Shown in pieces: positions 35,585 through 44,725 of a stretch of 64,000 nt of DNA; the stretch's first letter is position 1, and every line of letters begins with the position of its first letter. Both the position numbers and the translations under genes were made by a program. The notes under the pieces were generated by a model. The model made no database searches. It was not told the DNA's origin and saw only the letters and a list, made by a program, of their open reading frames with translations. The DNA is from Prolixibacter denitrificans (GTDB lineage: Bacteria; Bacteroidota; Bacteroidia; Bacteroidales; Prolixibacteraceae): the NCBI RefSeq assembly GCF_003014495.1, contig NZ_PYGC01000003.1, positions 62,001 through 126,000 of the forward strand, read 5' to 3'.

Positions 35585-36037
35585 TTACGGTTGAACCGCT
35601 TCAATCCGGCTGGCTGCACCCGAGACGATTCCTATCCGGTTCCAGGCGTTGATGGTGATAATACCCATGATGATTTGGGCCAGGTACGTTTCATCAAAAT
35701 ATTTGCGTGCGTTGACGATTAGTTCCGGTGGAACATCTCCATGTATCCGGGTAACGGCATCTGTCAGCGCCAGAATGGCTTTTTCTTTTTCATCGAACAG
35801 GTCAGTTTCTTCCCAGGCATCCAGCAAAAAGATACGTTGTGGAGTTTCACCATACTTCATGGCATCCGTGGTGTGCTTGTCGATGCAAAAGGCGCAACCA
35901 TTAATTTGCGATGCCCTTATTTTAATTAACTCACGATGGATATCGGTCAGTCCGCTGTTTTTGAAGTAGTGTTCCAAACCGAGCATGGCCTCGTATGCTT
36001 CCGGGTGTACTTCGGCGATCTTTACATGTGCTTCCAT
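35585..36037 (-). CDS. Carboxymuconolactone decarboxylase/AhpD-like protein
   Basis: 150 residues, one CMD domain. INGCAFCIDKHTTDAMKYGE holds the CxxC and the conserved His of the AhpD-like redox/peroxidase group (thiol-based peroxide and aldehyde stress). It is next to a Crp/Fnr regulator gene 62 bases upstream, a pairing often seen in Bacteroidota, so control by that regulator is likely. Confidence 0.88.
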   Translation of the reverse strand: MEAHVKIAEVHPEAYEAMLGLEHYFKNSGLTDIHRELIKIRASQINGCAFCIDKHTTDAMKYGETPQRIFLLDAWEETDLFDEKEKAILALTDAVTRIHGDVPPELIVNARKYFDETYLAQIIMGIITINAWNRIGIVSGAASRIEAVQP

Positions 36038-36099
36038 GACATTTGCTTTTTGTTCGTCACAAAGTTGGCCATGAAAACACGGAAAAAACTTAAACAGGT

Positions 36100-36684
36100 T
36101 TAAGAAACGGATGAATCAGTCTTTTTTCTGAGTTCACTCAGATATTCAGGCGTCATACCGAGCAAAGATGCCAGCATATATTGCGGTACCCGTTGCACAA
36201 ATTCCGGGTATTTTAGCTGAAAACCGAAAAACATCTCCTCTTTGGAACGACTGTACAACAAACCAATGCGGAATAACGACGCAGCATAGGCCCGTTGCAG
36301 TATTTTTCGAAAATAGGTCTCGAATGCAGGTACCGTGGCGAATAACTTCTCACTGGTTTCATTGTCCAGCGAGATGACCATCGAATCCTCAACAGCCTGG
36401 ATACTATATTGGCTGGGAACGTTTCTGTCCTTGCTCGTATAATCGGTCATCCACCAGTTTTCGATGGCAAACTGAATAGTCCTTTCCATGCCTTGCTCAT
36501 CGGTGAAAAACATCCGCAAACATCCGGACACCACAAAATAGTTGACCCGGCAGATGTCGCCGGTAGTCAGCAACAACTCCTTTTTCAGCACCTTTCGTTC
36601 GCTAACACTTGCCGTAATGAAATCGGCCTGGTCGTCCGTCAATTCGGTAAACTGGCGAATGTGTTGGATCAGCTCCCTGCTCAT
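36100..36684 (-). CDS. Crp/Fnr-family regulator
   Basis: 194 residues. A cyclic-nucleotide-binding beta-barrel covers about 20-115 and the C-terminal helix-turn-helix is MLASLLGMTPEYLSELRKKT. It is short at the end, as are many Bacteroidota Crp/Fnr proteins. It likely controls the AhpD-like gene just downstream. Confidence 0.88.
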   Translation of the reverse strand: MSRELIQHIRQFTELTDDQADFITASVSERKVLKKELLLTTGDICRVNYFVVSGCLRMFFTDEQGMERTIQFAIENWWMTDYTSKDRNVPSQYSIQAVEDSMVISLDNETSEKLFATVPAFETYFRKILQRAYAASLFRIGLLYSRSKEEMFFGFQLKYPEFVQRVPQYMLASLLGMTPEYLSELRKKTDSSVS

Positions 36685-36735
36685 GGATTTTATTTTCCCA
36701 TTACGGAATTGAGAGGGAGAAGGTAACAGAAATTG

Positions 36736-37479
36736 TTATTGATTGGATTCGGCTAACCGGTACGTGTGCCTCAACAATTCGGGGCCGCCGAATGGTCCGT
36801 GTCCGGGAATGACAATGCGGGCGTCCGTGAATTTGTCGATCACCTTTATAATGGTGGCCGGATAGGCTTTCAAATCGCCATCGCCCGTATTGCCCAACGT
36901 ACGCGAATTCATACTCTTTACCAAACAACCGGGAAACAGGATCTTCTCTGACGGAATCCAAACCACAATGTTATCGGTCGCATGGGCCGGCCCCAAGTAA
37001 TAACATTCGATGGTTTTATCTCCTAGTTTCAATTGCAACGAATCTGTGAATCTATGATCGGGAACAGGCAAGCCTTTTACTTTCGCGCTGTCGACGGTTA
37101 TCTGGTTCGCCCACGACGGAATATGCTGCTGTTGCAAATAAGCTAGTCCCCCCATGCAGTCAATATGCCAGTGGTTGGGAACAAAACCGACGACTTCGAC
37201 CTCCATCGAACTTTTGAGCCAATCGACCAACGTCCGGGTCTCTTCTTCGGTTACCGGTGTGTCAAACAGAAATGCCTCCTTTCCGTTAACAAATATCAAT
37301 CCGTTGGAAGAAACTCGTCCAAACGGTGGAATCTCTGCCTGTGAAATATGTACATATGCCCGCTCGGACAGTTTGACCAACACAATGTCATCGGACACTT
37401 TTAGCCGCTGCGCAATTTGCTGCGCCCATACTTGTCCCTGTAAAAAGACCATCAGGGAAATCACCAACCACTTTTTCAT
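36736..37479 (-). CDS. Subclass B1 metallo-beta-lactamase
   Basis: About 247 residues from ATG 37479 (a second ATG lies 9 bases upstream). A signal peptide ends near VWAQ (residue 20). All B1 zinc ligands are present: H103, H105 and D107 in HWHIDCMGG, H166 in GPAHATDN, C185 in LFPGCLVKS, H227 in IPGHG. The enzyme should hydrolyse penicillins, cephalosporins and probably carbapenems in the periplasm. No integron, insertion sequence or other resistance gene adjoins, so it looks resident. Substrate range is inferred. Confidence 0.92.
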   Translation of the reverse strand: MKKWLVISLMVFLQGQVWAQQIAQRLKVSDDIVLVKLSERAYVHISQAEIPPFGRVSSNGLIFVNGKEAFLFDTPVTEEETRTLVDWLKSSMEVEVVGFVPNHWHIDCMGGLAYLQQQHIPSWANQITVDSAKVKGLPVPDHRFTDSLQLKLGDKTIECYYLGPAHATDNIVVWIPSEKILFPGCLVKSMNSRTLGNTGDGDLKAYPATIIKVIDKFTDARIVIPGHGPFGGPELLRHTYRLAESNQ

Positions 37480-37513
37480 ATTTATCATTGGTTACCATTA
37501 GGAAGTTCATTTC

Positions 37514-37867
37514 TTATGCCAGTGCCTGATGAATGGAATCGAGCCGGGCTTTGGCATCCGGTTCCTGACCGAAAATGGAATCAAGCTTTTCGCACGGATA
37601 ATCACTGCAATGAGCGCAATTATCCAGACCTCTTTCCCGGGCACAATTCCGAATATTGCAATTCCGACAACCGGAAAACAGGCGACCTGTTTCAGCCGTG
37701 CAGCCATCACAGTCGGTTACATCGCGCAATTGTATATCGATTCCATACTCCATGGCACATTGTCTGACAATATCTTCGTGCATGGCCTGTTTCCGAATCA
37801 AATCCGTCTCGAGCGTGGCCATTTGAATAGGGCATCCGTCGCAGTGCAATCCACAATAAGCCATCAT
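37514..37867 (-). CDS. DUF3795 Cys-rich protein
   Basis: 117 residues, with a zinc-finger-like set of Cys residues: YCGLHCDGCPIQ, then CDGCTAETGRLFSGCRNCNIRNC and HCSDYPCEKL. This is the DUF3795 family signature. Function unknown; probably metal binding. Monocistronic. Either of two adjacent Met codons may be the start. Confidence 0.88.
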   Translation of the reverse strand: MMAYCGLHCDGCPIQMATLETDLIRKQAMHEDIVRQCAMEYGIDIQLRDVTDCDGCTAETGRLFSGCRNCNIRNCARERGLDNCAHCSDYPCEKLDSIFGQEPDAKARLDSIHQALA

Positions 37868-38071
37868 GATCGTTCTTGTTTAGGTCTCGTTTCTTTTTCC
37901 CGAAAAGGGAAAGCATTTGTTTATTTCAGACGGAGCCGAATTCCTATCTGTTCCGCCCGCCGAATCCTTTCGTCGCTTCGTTTCCCTGCGACTATGAGAT
38001 GGAATAGCTGCAGGTTTTCGTTGATCTGTTGTCAGCCATTCCATTGAAAAAGTTACGTAAAAACTTTGCAT

Positions 38072-38764
38072 TTATCCTAACGGGAATCGGCTCAGTGTTC
38101 TTACTTTTTCCTTCCGGAGATACCAGTCGTTGGTTACCAATTCGATTTCCTTCACCTGAAACGTGCCAAAGTCGAAATCCCGAAACTGTTCCAGCTTATC
38201 CAGGAAAGTATCTTTATGTTGGAGCGGTTTCCGGAAACGAATAACCGTAGAATGGGCAGTCTGCAGAACATACCGTTTATCGATAGATTGCTGCAGTTCT
38301 GATTTCCTGAATTGCTTTCGCAGACTTTCGCGCAACTCATTTAGCCGGTCGTTTTCACTGAATCCCTGAACCATCACTCCCGATGGCGAAGCCGTAATTC
38401 CTTTCATCCGAATTGAAAAAGAATCTTCGCCTGCCAGACTTTCACGAATCAGCTGATTGTAGGACGGTAAATCAATCTGTTCCGGGTGAAATCCGCTGTA
38501 GCAGGAAATAACCGACAAGAGGGTGATATGTAAATCGGAAGTGGGATAATAATACTGCTCAGGCTCTGTCTCTTTCATCATTTCCAGCCAGAGAAGAATG
38601 CGCTTCTTCACCTCGTTGTCCGGACGAATCAACAGGGTTATTCCGCGCCGGTCATCCGACGGAGCATCCAGCAATTCATCCGTAACAACTCCTTCTTCCC
38701 GAATCTTTGCTATCGAATCGGTGTACAATTGACGATAATGCTTTGTCAGTGCAGCTTCATTCAT
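38072..38764 (-). CDS. 2H phosphoesterase-like (2'-5' RNA ligase family) protein
   Basis: About 230 residues from ATG 38764; upstream the frame opens only at GTG. Two HxT-type motifs lie at DLHITLLSV and AHSTVIRF, the pair that defines 2H phosphoesterases (2'-5' RNA ligase and cyclic phosphodiesterase-like). YRQLYTDSIAKI near the start is shared with bacterial members. Likely acts on cyclic or 2',3'-ended phosphates. Divergent from the NmrA gene. Confidence 0.75.
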   Translation of the reverse strand: MNEAALTKHYRQLYTDSIAKIREEGVVTDELLDAPSDDRRGITLLIRPDNEVKKRILLWLEMMKETEPEQYYYPTSDLHITLLSVISCYSGFHPEQIDLPSYNQLIRESLAGEDSFSIRMKGITASPSGVMVQGFSENDRLNELRESLRKQFRKSELQQSIDKRYVLQTAHSTVIRFRKPLQHKDTFLDKLEQFRDFDFGTFQVKEIELVTNDWYLRKEKVRTLSRFPLG

Positions 38765-38985
38765 GTAATCTGGAAATTTAGGGGCTGGCGCTTCTGTCCA
38801 ACCGAATCCGCGAACGGATTTTAAAAGTAGAAAAATTATCGAAAGCTCTCTGTAAAACCTCACACCTAAACCTGCTTGTTTTCTATTTGATTGGCAATTA
38901 AAGACAAAAAAGTATTTATCTATTGCTTTTCGGTCCTAAACAGCGTAACTTATTTATTCTGTATCGTTTAACTAATCATATTATC

Positions 38986-39933
38986 ATGAAAGATCAAAAG
39001 ATTATTGCTGTTGTGGGAGCTACCGGGGCACAGGGTGGCGGACTGGTTCATGCCATTTTAAACGATTCGTCGGGGGAGTTTAAAGTACGTGCACTAACAC
39101 GGAATCCCAATTCCGATAAAGCAAAAGCACTGGCAGAACTGGGAGCTGAAGTAGTAGCTGCTGATGTTGATGACCAACAAAGTCTGGTGAAAGCCTTCAC
39201 CGGAGCGTACGGTGTGTATTGCGTTACGTTCTACTGGGAGCACTTTTCTCCTGAAAAGGAGAAAGCGCATGCAAGATCGATGGCAGAGGCGGCAAAAGAA
39301 GCCGGGGTAAAACATGTCATCTGGTCAACGCTGGAGGATACCCGCAAATGGATTCCGTTAAGCGACAACCGGATGCCTACACTACAGGGGAAGTACAAAG
39401 TTCCACACTTCGATGCCAAAGGTGAGTCGGATGCTTTCTTTGTGAACAGCGGTATTCCTTATACCCTGCTGCACACAGCCTTTTACTGGGATAACTTCAT
39501 TCACTTTGGAATGGGACCGCAGAAGCTGCCAGACGGACGACTGGCGATTACCTTCCCCATGGGTGACAAAAAACTTCCCAGTATCTCAGCAACGGATATC
39601 GGCAAATCGGCTTTCTACATTTTCAAGGCCGGAACAACTTACCTGGGTAAAACAGTTGGCATTTCGGGAGGCAACTTAACCGGGCAACAAATGGCTGACA
39701 GCTTTACCAAAGCACTCGGCGTTAAGGTCGTTTACAATGATGTACCTGCCGATGTGTACAGAGGTTTTGGCTTTCCGGGAGCCGACGATTTAGGAAACAT
39801 GTTCCAGTTTAAAAAAGAATTCCAGGACTATTATTGTGGTTCGAGAGATGTGGATTTTACGAAGAAACTCAATCCGGAACTGCAATCATTTGATGAGTGG
39901 CTGGCTGAAAACAAAGAAAAAATCACGATTTAA
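38986..39933 (+). CDS. NmrA-like NAD(P)-binding protein
   Basis: About 315 residues. The Rossmann motif VVGATGAQGGG is at residues 8-18. HVIWSTLEDTRKWIPL, LLHTAFYWDNF, and TYLGKTVGISGG are typical of the NmrA/HSCARG redox-sensor group, which binds NADP without catalysis in fungi and man; bacterial members may be reductases. The frame could begin at a TTG at 38923, but the ATG is preceded by a clean A-rich region. Confidence 0.85.
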   Translation: MKDQKIIAVVGATGAQGGGLVHAILNDSSGEFKVRALTRNPNSDKAKALAELGAEVVAADVDDQQSLVKAFTGAYGVYCVTFYWEHFSPEKEKAHARSMAEAAKEAGVKHVIWSTLEDTRKWIPLSDNRMPTLQGKYKVPHFDAKGESDAFFVNSGIPYTLLHTAFYWDNFIHFGMGPQKLPDGRLAITFPMGDKKLPSISATDIGKSAFYIFKAGTTYLGKTVGISGGNLTGQQMADSFTKALGVKVVYNDVPADVYRGFGFPGADDLGNMFQFKKEFQDYYCGSRDVDFTKKLNPELQSFDEWLAENKEKITI

Positions 39934-39941
39934 AGGGAATG

Positions 39942-40688
39942 TTATCGAAGTAGTCTGGCCTTACCTTTCCCAATCTGTAATAGTTTTCTTCCTACCAGGA
40001 AAAACCAGAGAAGATACAATGGCCCGGCAACTGCCATCAACAATGTACTGGCTGCCGGGAAAATAAAGCCTGCGAAGATGTGCAAAAAATCGACCCCATG
40101 GGTTACCAGGCCGGTGTAGGCCGTGAGTTTGCTGAATACAGCACTTTTCAGCATCACCCATGAAATAAAGATGCCGCCCAGTTGCGTAAGGATGCTTCCC
40201 ACAATGGCGCCGGTTCCGTGCCACATGTCGGATGCAAAAAGTACTTCCCCGGCAGCAATTAGGCGGCGTTGTTCTTCCGGTGTAACGGCACCGGCATACC
40301 GGTTACTCAGGTATAACCATGAGAATACCGAGGGGGTAGCCAGAAAAAGGGTCACACCAATAAATACCATGATAACCGATAAGGTCGTAATTCCCCGGTT
40401 GGATTCCTTCAGACCAAAATAAAGTCCGGCAAACAGGACATAGTAGAGTGGAATAAATATGACCGTTAGTATGTCAAGGCGAAGCAAGCCGACCAACTTA
40501 TTCTCCTGCAACATGGCAAAACATTCTTCAACCGTCAGTGGTTGGGTACCGATGGTGACCAGCAAAATCATGGTGACTACCGAGTATCCAATCAGAATAA
40601 AGGCTGCGATGCCGGCTATTCTGCAGAGCCTTTTTACCCCTGCATGTCCGGCGATCCATTCCAGTGTCGTTTCTTGTCGGGGCATCAT
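39942..40688 (-). CDS. DUF4386-like membrane protein
   Basis: About 249 residues from ATG 40688; the frame could also begin at GTG 40736. Six or so membrane helices (near 28-48, 72-95, 105-123, 150-165, 175-195, 205-240). GGIFISWVMLK and FAGFIFPAASTLLMAVAGPLY resemble DUF4386-type proteins. Function unknown. It shares a transcript with the 56-residue gene just upstream. Confidence 0.7.
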   Translation of the reverse strand: MMPRQETTLEWIAGHAGVKRLCRIAGIAAFILIGYSVVTMILLVTIGTQPLTVEECFAMLQENKLVGLLRLDILTVIFIPLYYVLFAGLYFGLKESNRGITTLSVIMVFIGVTLFLATPSVFSWLYLSNRYAGAVTPEEQRRLIAAGEVLFASDMWHGTGAIVGSILTQLGGIFISWVMLKSAVFSKLTAYTGLVTHGVDFLHIFAGFIFPAASTLLMAVAGPLYLLWFFLVGRKLLQIGKGKARLLR

Positions 40689-40739
40689 GGTATTGGCTTT
40701 TGCGCTATTCTTGAAGTTTCCTTTGCGGATAACCACTCG

Positions 40740-40910
40740 TTACATTAGATCCAGCTTTCGACGGGATGTGGCAATTAGTGCCAGACCAACAATTCCGATG
40801 GTAATTCTCGCTCCTGTTGGCAGCAAATCAAAAAACATCATCGCCGCTCCTGTTAACGCCAGGACGATACCAAGATAAAACTGAATATTGTTGATAGTCT
40901 TTCGTTTCAT
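40740..40910 (-). CDS. Small two-segment membrane protein (56 aa)
   Basis: Translates as MKRKTINNIQFYLGIVLALT, two hydrophobic segments (about 12-28 and 32-48), then SRRKLDLM. It has an ATG, a stop at 40740-40742 and normal codon content. It sits upstream of the DUF4386-like gene, with 3 bases to that gene's GTG start and 51 to its ATG. A TTTTTTGGTAACTTG sequence near 40985, like the leader-repeat core, may be its promoter. Function unknown. Confidence 0.65.
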   Translation of the reverse strand: MKRKTINNIQFYLGIVLALTGAAMMFFDLLPTGARITIGIVGLALIATSRRKLDLM

Positions 40911-41021
40911 TTTCCTCAGTTTAAGTTTCGGATATGTCGTTCGTTAAGCAATGATTCCCAAATGAAATCTATGATCAAGTTACCAAAAAATGACCAATCC
41001 TCTTAGCGACTTCCCTGAAAA

Positions 41022-42503
41022 CTAACGATGAGTAGCCTGCACTTGTTCCCTTTCTAAACTGAAAGATTCATTCCGCTGCAGCGTAAGAATAACCTGGCCT
41101 ATCAGGAAAATACGGTTTTGCAGCAAAGGATAGTTGATCTTCTCCGGTGTGTCGGTCGGTTTGTGGTAGTCTTTATGCAAACCGGAGAAGAACATCACGG
41201 CCGGGATACCTTTTTCATAAAACTGGTATTGGTCGGAGCGCATGTAGTACCCGGTTAAATCGTGCGAATTGTTGAAAGTATAATCGAAGGAACATTCAGG
41301 AACCCGTTGGTCAACCTTTTCAAAAAGCGCAGCGAGCTTCGGTTGCGTGTCGGTTCCAAGGGAATAGAGATAAGCCTTTTTCCCGATATGTTGAGAATCG
41401 ATGCGTCCAACCATATCAATATTCAGGTTGATCAATACTTTTCCCGGTTCGAAATCCGCTCGTTTTACCTGGTATTTAGCGCCCAACTCTCCCACCTCTT
41501 CACCCGTGGTCGCCAGGAAAATCAGGTTGTATTTCAAGTCCGGAATACCGGAAAACAATTTAGCTAACTCCAGCATGGAAGCCACGCCGGAGGCATTATC
41601 GTCGGAACCGCGGAAATAAAAACGTCCGTCAGTTCCCAAATGATCGTAGTGCGCCATGATGTAAATGGAAGTATCGGATGTTCCCTTCAGCATCCCGATT
41701 ACATTTCGTCCCGTCGTTCGGTTCACTATCCGCTCACATTTCACCCGAACAGTGTTCACCGGACAATCAGCAATCGCTTTAGTTTCGATCAATTGATTGA
41801 GGTCTCTGGCAGACATCTTCATCAAATGGCGAATCTGCATATTGGGAATAATAAATTCCACAAAACCAATACTATTATTTTCAAGCTGTTCACTATCAGC
41901 AAACGTATATCGTTTCCGGGTCATGAAGTTCTTAAAAGTTCTCCGGATGGATTCGAATTGCTTATCGTTGTAGGGATTAGCTAAAATTAACCCTGCGGCT
42001 TTTCTTTTCTCCAGTGCGGCTTTAATATGGTACGCTGAACGCAGGTTCTTTGTAAAAACCAAAACCATTCGGTTTTTTACATTGATTTGCTCCAGATCTT
42101 CAAGTGTTCCGTTACCGCCGAAGACGAGCTCCAGTTCCGTTTCCTCATCTATGGGTTCACGGCTCATACAGGCCGTCTCCTGGAAGTCATCGAGCTTTCG
42201 GTTACGGGCCGTCTTCAAATACGTTTCGCCCCGATAATACTGCACCAGCTTAAAATCGTCGAAGTAGCCGTTGTCTCCTGCTTCAGAAAGGCCGTACTTT
42301 GCAAACTCTCCGGCAATATACCGTGCCGCTTTCATCTGCCCGAGCGTTCCGGTCAGGCGTCCTTCCATCGAGTCGGACGCTAATACTTTAATGGTCTGCT
42401 TTAGCTCATTTTTATCAATTGAAAATCGCTCCGCATCAAGTACCGCTTGTCCATAGACTTGAGTTGACAGGGCAACAAGAAAGAAAATAAGAATTTGTTT
42501 CAT
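41022..42503 (-). CDS. Secreted M28-family zinc aminopeptidase
   Basis: 493 residues with a signal peptide (LVALSTQVYGQ). A PA-like insert is in the first half. The M28 zinc site is complete: HYDHLG, GSDDNASG, TTGEEVGELGA, NIDMVGR and a late His (NSHDLTGYY). It would cleave N-terminal residues from peptides in the envelope or outside. Monocistronic. Divergent from the aldo/keto reductase gene. Confidence 0.92.
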   Translation of the reverse strand: MKQILIFFLVALSTQVYGQAVLDAERFSIDKNELKQTIKVLASDSMEGRLTGTLGQMKAARYIAGEFAKYGLSEAGDNGYFDDFKLVQYYRGETYLKTARNRKLDDFQETACMSREPIDEETELELVFGGNGTLEDLEQINVKNRMVLVFTKNLRSAYHIKAALEKRKAAGLILANPYNDKQFESIRRTFKNFMTRKRYTFADSEQLENNSIGFVEFIIPNMQIRHLMKMSARDLNQLIETKAIADCPVNTVRVKCERIVNRTTGRNVIGMLKGTSDTSIYIMAHYDHLGTDGRFYFRGSDDNASGVASMLELAKLFSGIPDLKYNLIFLATTGEEVGELGAKYQVKRADFEPGKVLINLNIDMVGRIDSQHIGKKAYLYSLGTDTQPKLAALFEKVDQRVPECSFDYTFNNSHDLTGYYMRSDQYQFYEKGIPAVMFFSGLHKDYHKPTDTPEKINYPLLQNRIFLIGQVILTLQRNESFSLEREQVQATHR

Positions 42504-42528
42504 CGGTCGTTTAGGTTAGTGAAAAAGT

Positions 42529-42558
42529 AAAGCTGGCTCCTTGAGAAAAACCAGCTTT
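42529..42558. terminator. Hairpin in the M28/aldo-keto divergent gap
   Basis: AAAGCTGG (42529-42536) pairs with CCAGCTTT (42551-42558). On the minus strand the stem is followed by ACTTTTTC just upstream of the M28 start, so it may be an attenuator of that gene. Confidence 0.45.
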
Positions 42559-42704
42559 CTAAAACTACAAAACTATTATCATATCTAAAAAGATATCTTG
42601 CATATGCAGATTGAAATACACCGGCAAAAAAACATTGCTTACATGTAAACTGTTAAACACAACAGACAGACTTATCTTTTATTGAATATTAGAATAGCAA
42701 TCAT

Positions 42705-43652
42705 ATGATAAAATTAGGAAATACAGATTTACAGACTGCTCCCATCGTATTCGGGGGCAATGTTTTTGGATGGACACTCGACGAAAAAGAGTCGTTCAGG
42801 ATACTGGATGAATTTGTGGATGCCGGCTTCAACACCATCGATACAGCCAATGTATATTCACGCTGGGTCGACGGCAACCAGGGCGGCGAATCGGAAGCGA
42901 TCATCGGAAAATGGATGAAGGAAAAGGGAAACCGCGATAAAGTAACCGTGATTACAAAAGTAGGCTCCGATATGGGGCAAGGACATCGCGACCTTTCGGA
43001 GAAACACATCATGGAAGCAGTAGAGGACTCATTGCGCCGGTTGCAAACCGACACGATCGATTTATATCTCACCCACTGGGACGATGAAAATACACCGGTG
43101 GAAGAAACGCTGGGAGCTTACGAAAAACTTATTAAAGCCGGAAAGGTGCGCTTTATCGGCGCCTCCAATCTTCCGCCCGAAAGGCTGAAAGAATCGATGA
43201 GAGCCAGTGCTGAAAACAATCTGCCTCGCTACGAGGTATTTCAGCCCGAGTATAACCTGTACGACCGCCGGGGATTTGAAGAAGGCGTCGATCCCGTTTG
43301 CCGGGAAGAAGGGTTGGGCGTTATTACCTATTTTTCGTTGGCCAAAGGTTTCCTTAGCGGGAAATACCGAAGCAAGAATGACCTCCGTAAAAGTGTGCGC
43401 GGTGGAGGGGTTGAAGGCTACCTGAATGAACGAGGTTTCCGTATCCTGAAAGCACTGGATGAACTAGCAGCCAAACACGAAGTTTCGCAGGCAGCTGTGG
43501 CACTTGCCTGGCTTATTCATCAGGAGGACGTGACTGCACCCATTGCCAGTGCGACCAAAAGCAGCCATCTGAAAGCATTCTTCGAAGCAGTGCAAATGAA
43601 ACCGGAACCGGAAGATTTGCAGTTGTTACAATCAGCTTCAGCATATAAATAA
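42705..43652 (+). CDS. Aldo/keto reductase
   Basis: 315 residues in the AKR barrel. NTIDTANVYSRW is the motif with the catalytic Asp and Tyr, DLYLTHWDDE and FIGASNLPPERL are the other diagnostic segments. The closing APIASATKSSHLKAF region is typical. NADPH-linked reduction of aldehydes or ketones; substrate unknown. It stands in a plus-strand run with the next two genes but with separate spacing. Confidence 0.9.
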   Translation: MIKLGNTDLQTAPIVFGGNVFGWTLDEKESFRILDEFVDAGFNTIDTANVYSRWVDGNQGGESEAIIGKWMKEKGNRDKVTVITKVGSDMGQGHRDLSEKHIMEAVEDSLRRLQTDTIDLYLTHWDDENTPVEETLGAYEKLIKAGKVRFIGASNLPPERLKESMRASAENNLPRYEVFQPEYNLYDRRGFEEGVDPVCREEGLGVITYFSLAKGFLSGKYRSKNDLRKSVRGGGVEGYLNERGFRILKALDELAAKHEVSQAAVALAWLIHQEDVTAPIASATKSSHLKAFFEAVQMKPEPEDLQLLQSASAYK

Positions 43653-43728
43653 TCTTAAGCCAAGAATTTGAATCCCATGCCATACGGTTTCGTATGCTAA
43701 AAAGAAATCCATCAAACAAAAATTGTAT

Positions 43729-44523
43729 ATGATTAGAAAATTAATGCCCGTCCTGCTGTTTGGACTCCTGTTAAGCAGTTGTAGCCAAAAGCACAAGGAC
43801 CATTCGACAAATGACGACACTGCCGCTAATGTGAAAACGGAAAAAGCGGCCAAACCAAAAATCCTGTTCGTGTTGACCAACCACGATCAGAAAGGTGACA
43901 CCGGCAAGAAAACCGGATTCTTCTTATCGGAAGCTGCTCATCCGTGGGATGTCTTAAAAGACAAATACGTCATCGATTTTGTCAGTCCGAAAGGCGGGAA
44001 AGCACCTGTTGACGGATTCGATTTGAACGATCCGGTGAACAAAGAGTTTTGGGACAATCCCGAAATTCAATACAAAATCAATCACACGTTGAAACCATCG
44101 GAAATCAACCCGGACGATTATGTGGCCATCCACTTTGTCGGGGGGCATGGTGCCATGTGGGACTTCCCTGAAAGTAAGCAACTGGCAGCCATTGCCGCGA
44201 AAATTTACGAACACCATGGCGTGGTAAGTGCCGTATGTCACGGTCCTGCCGGTCTGATAAATATCAAGCTGGATGATGGCTCCTATCTTATTGCCGGGAA
44301 AAAGGTAACCGGTTTTAGCAACGAGGAAGAAAAAGCAGTGAAACTCACCAATGTCGTTCCGTTTTTATTGGAAAATAAACTCAAAGAGCGCGGTGGAATC
44401 TATTCCTGCTCATCCAAGTTCACTGTGCATGTCGTGCACGACGGACGATTGATTACCGGGCAAAACCCACAATCGGCTAAAAAGGTGGGCAAAGAAGTAC
44501 TAAAAGAATTGCAGAAGGATTAA
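43729..44523 (+). CDS. DJ-1/PfpI-type lipoprotein (type 1 glutamine amidotransferase-like)
   Basis: About 264 residues from the ATG at 43729 (a TTG two codons upstream opens the frame). A lipobox LLSSC gives Cys16. GHGAMWDFPESKQL and AVCHGPAGLINIKL show the nucleophile elbow with Cys in VCHGPAG, of the Hsp31/PfpI group. Such proteins handle glyoxal-type damage or act as chaperones; an envelope-anchored form is less common. Ends with a strong terminator. Confidence 0.88.
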   Translation: MIRKLMPVLLFGLLLSSCSQKHKDHSTNDDTAANVKTEKAAKPKILFVLTNHDQKGDTGKKTGFFLSEAAHPWDVLKDKYVIDFVSPKGGKAPVDGFDLNDPVNKEFWDNPEIQYKINHTLKPSEINPDDYVAIHFVGGHGAMWDFPESKQLAAIAAKIYEHHGVVSAVCHGPAGLINIKLDDGSYLIAGKKVTGFSNEEEKAVKLTNVVPFLLENKLKERGGIYSCSSKFTVHVVHDGRLITGQNPQSAKKVGKEVLKELQKD

Positions 44524-44548
44524 CTTCCGGATACGATAGAATATTAAT

Positions 44549-44585
44549 TAAAGCTCTTGCATTTCCCCGCAAGGGCTTTTTTATT
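44549..44585 (+). terminator. Intrinsic terminator
   Basis: AAAGCTCTTGC and GCAAGGGCTTTTTT form a near-perfect stem with a T-run, 25 bases after the DJ-1-like gene. Confidence 0.8.
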
Positions 44586-44725
44586 CCCATCCATATTATC
44601 TAAGATTAGCATATTACCTCATTTTTTTTTTACGTTTTGATGATATTTCGTACAGATTGAAATACTAAAAGGACGCCTCCAAACGTATTCCTGAGAAATC
44701 GATTAACCTAAAAAAACTATCCAAA

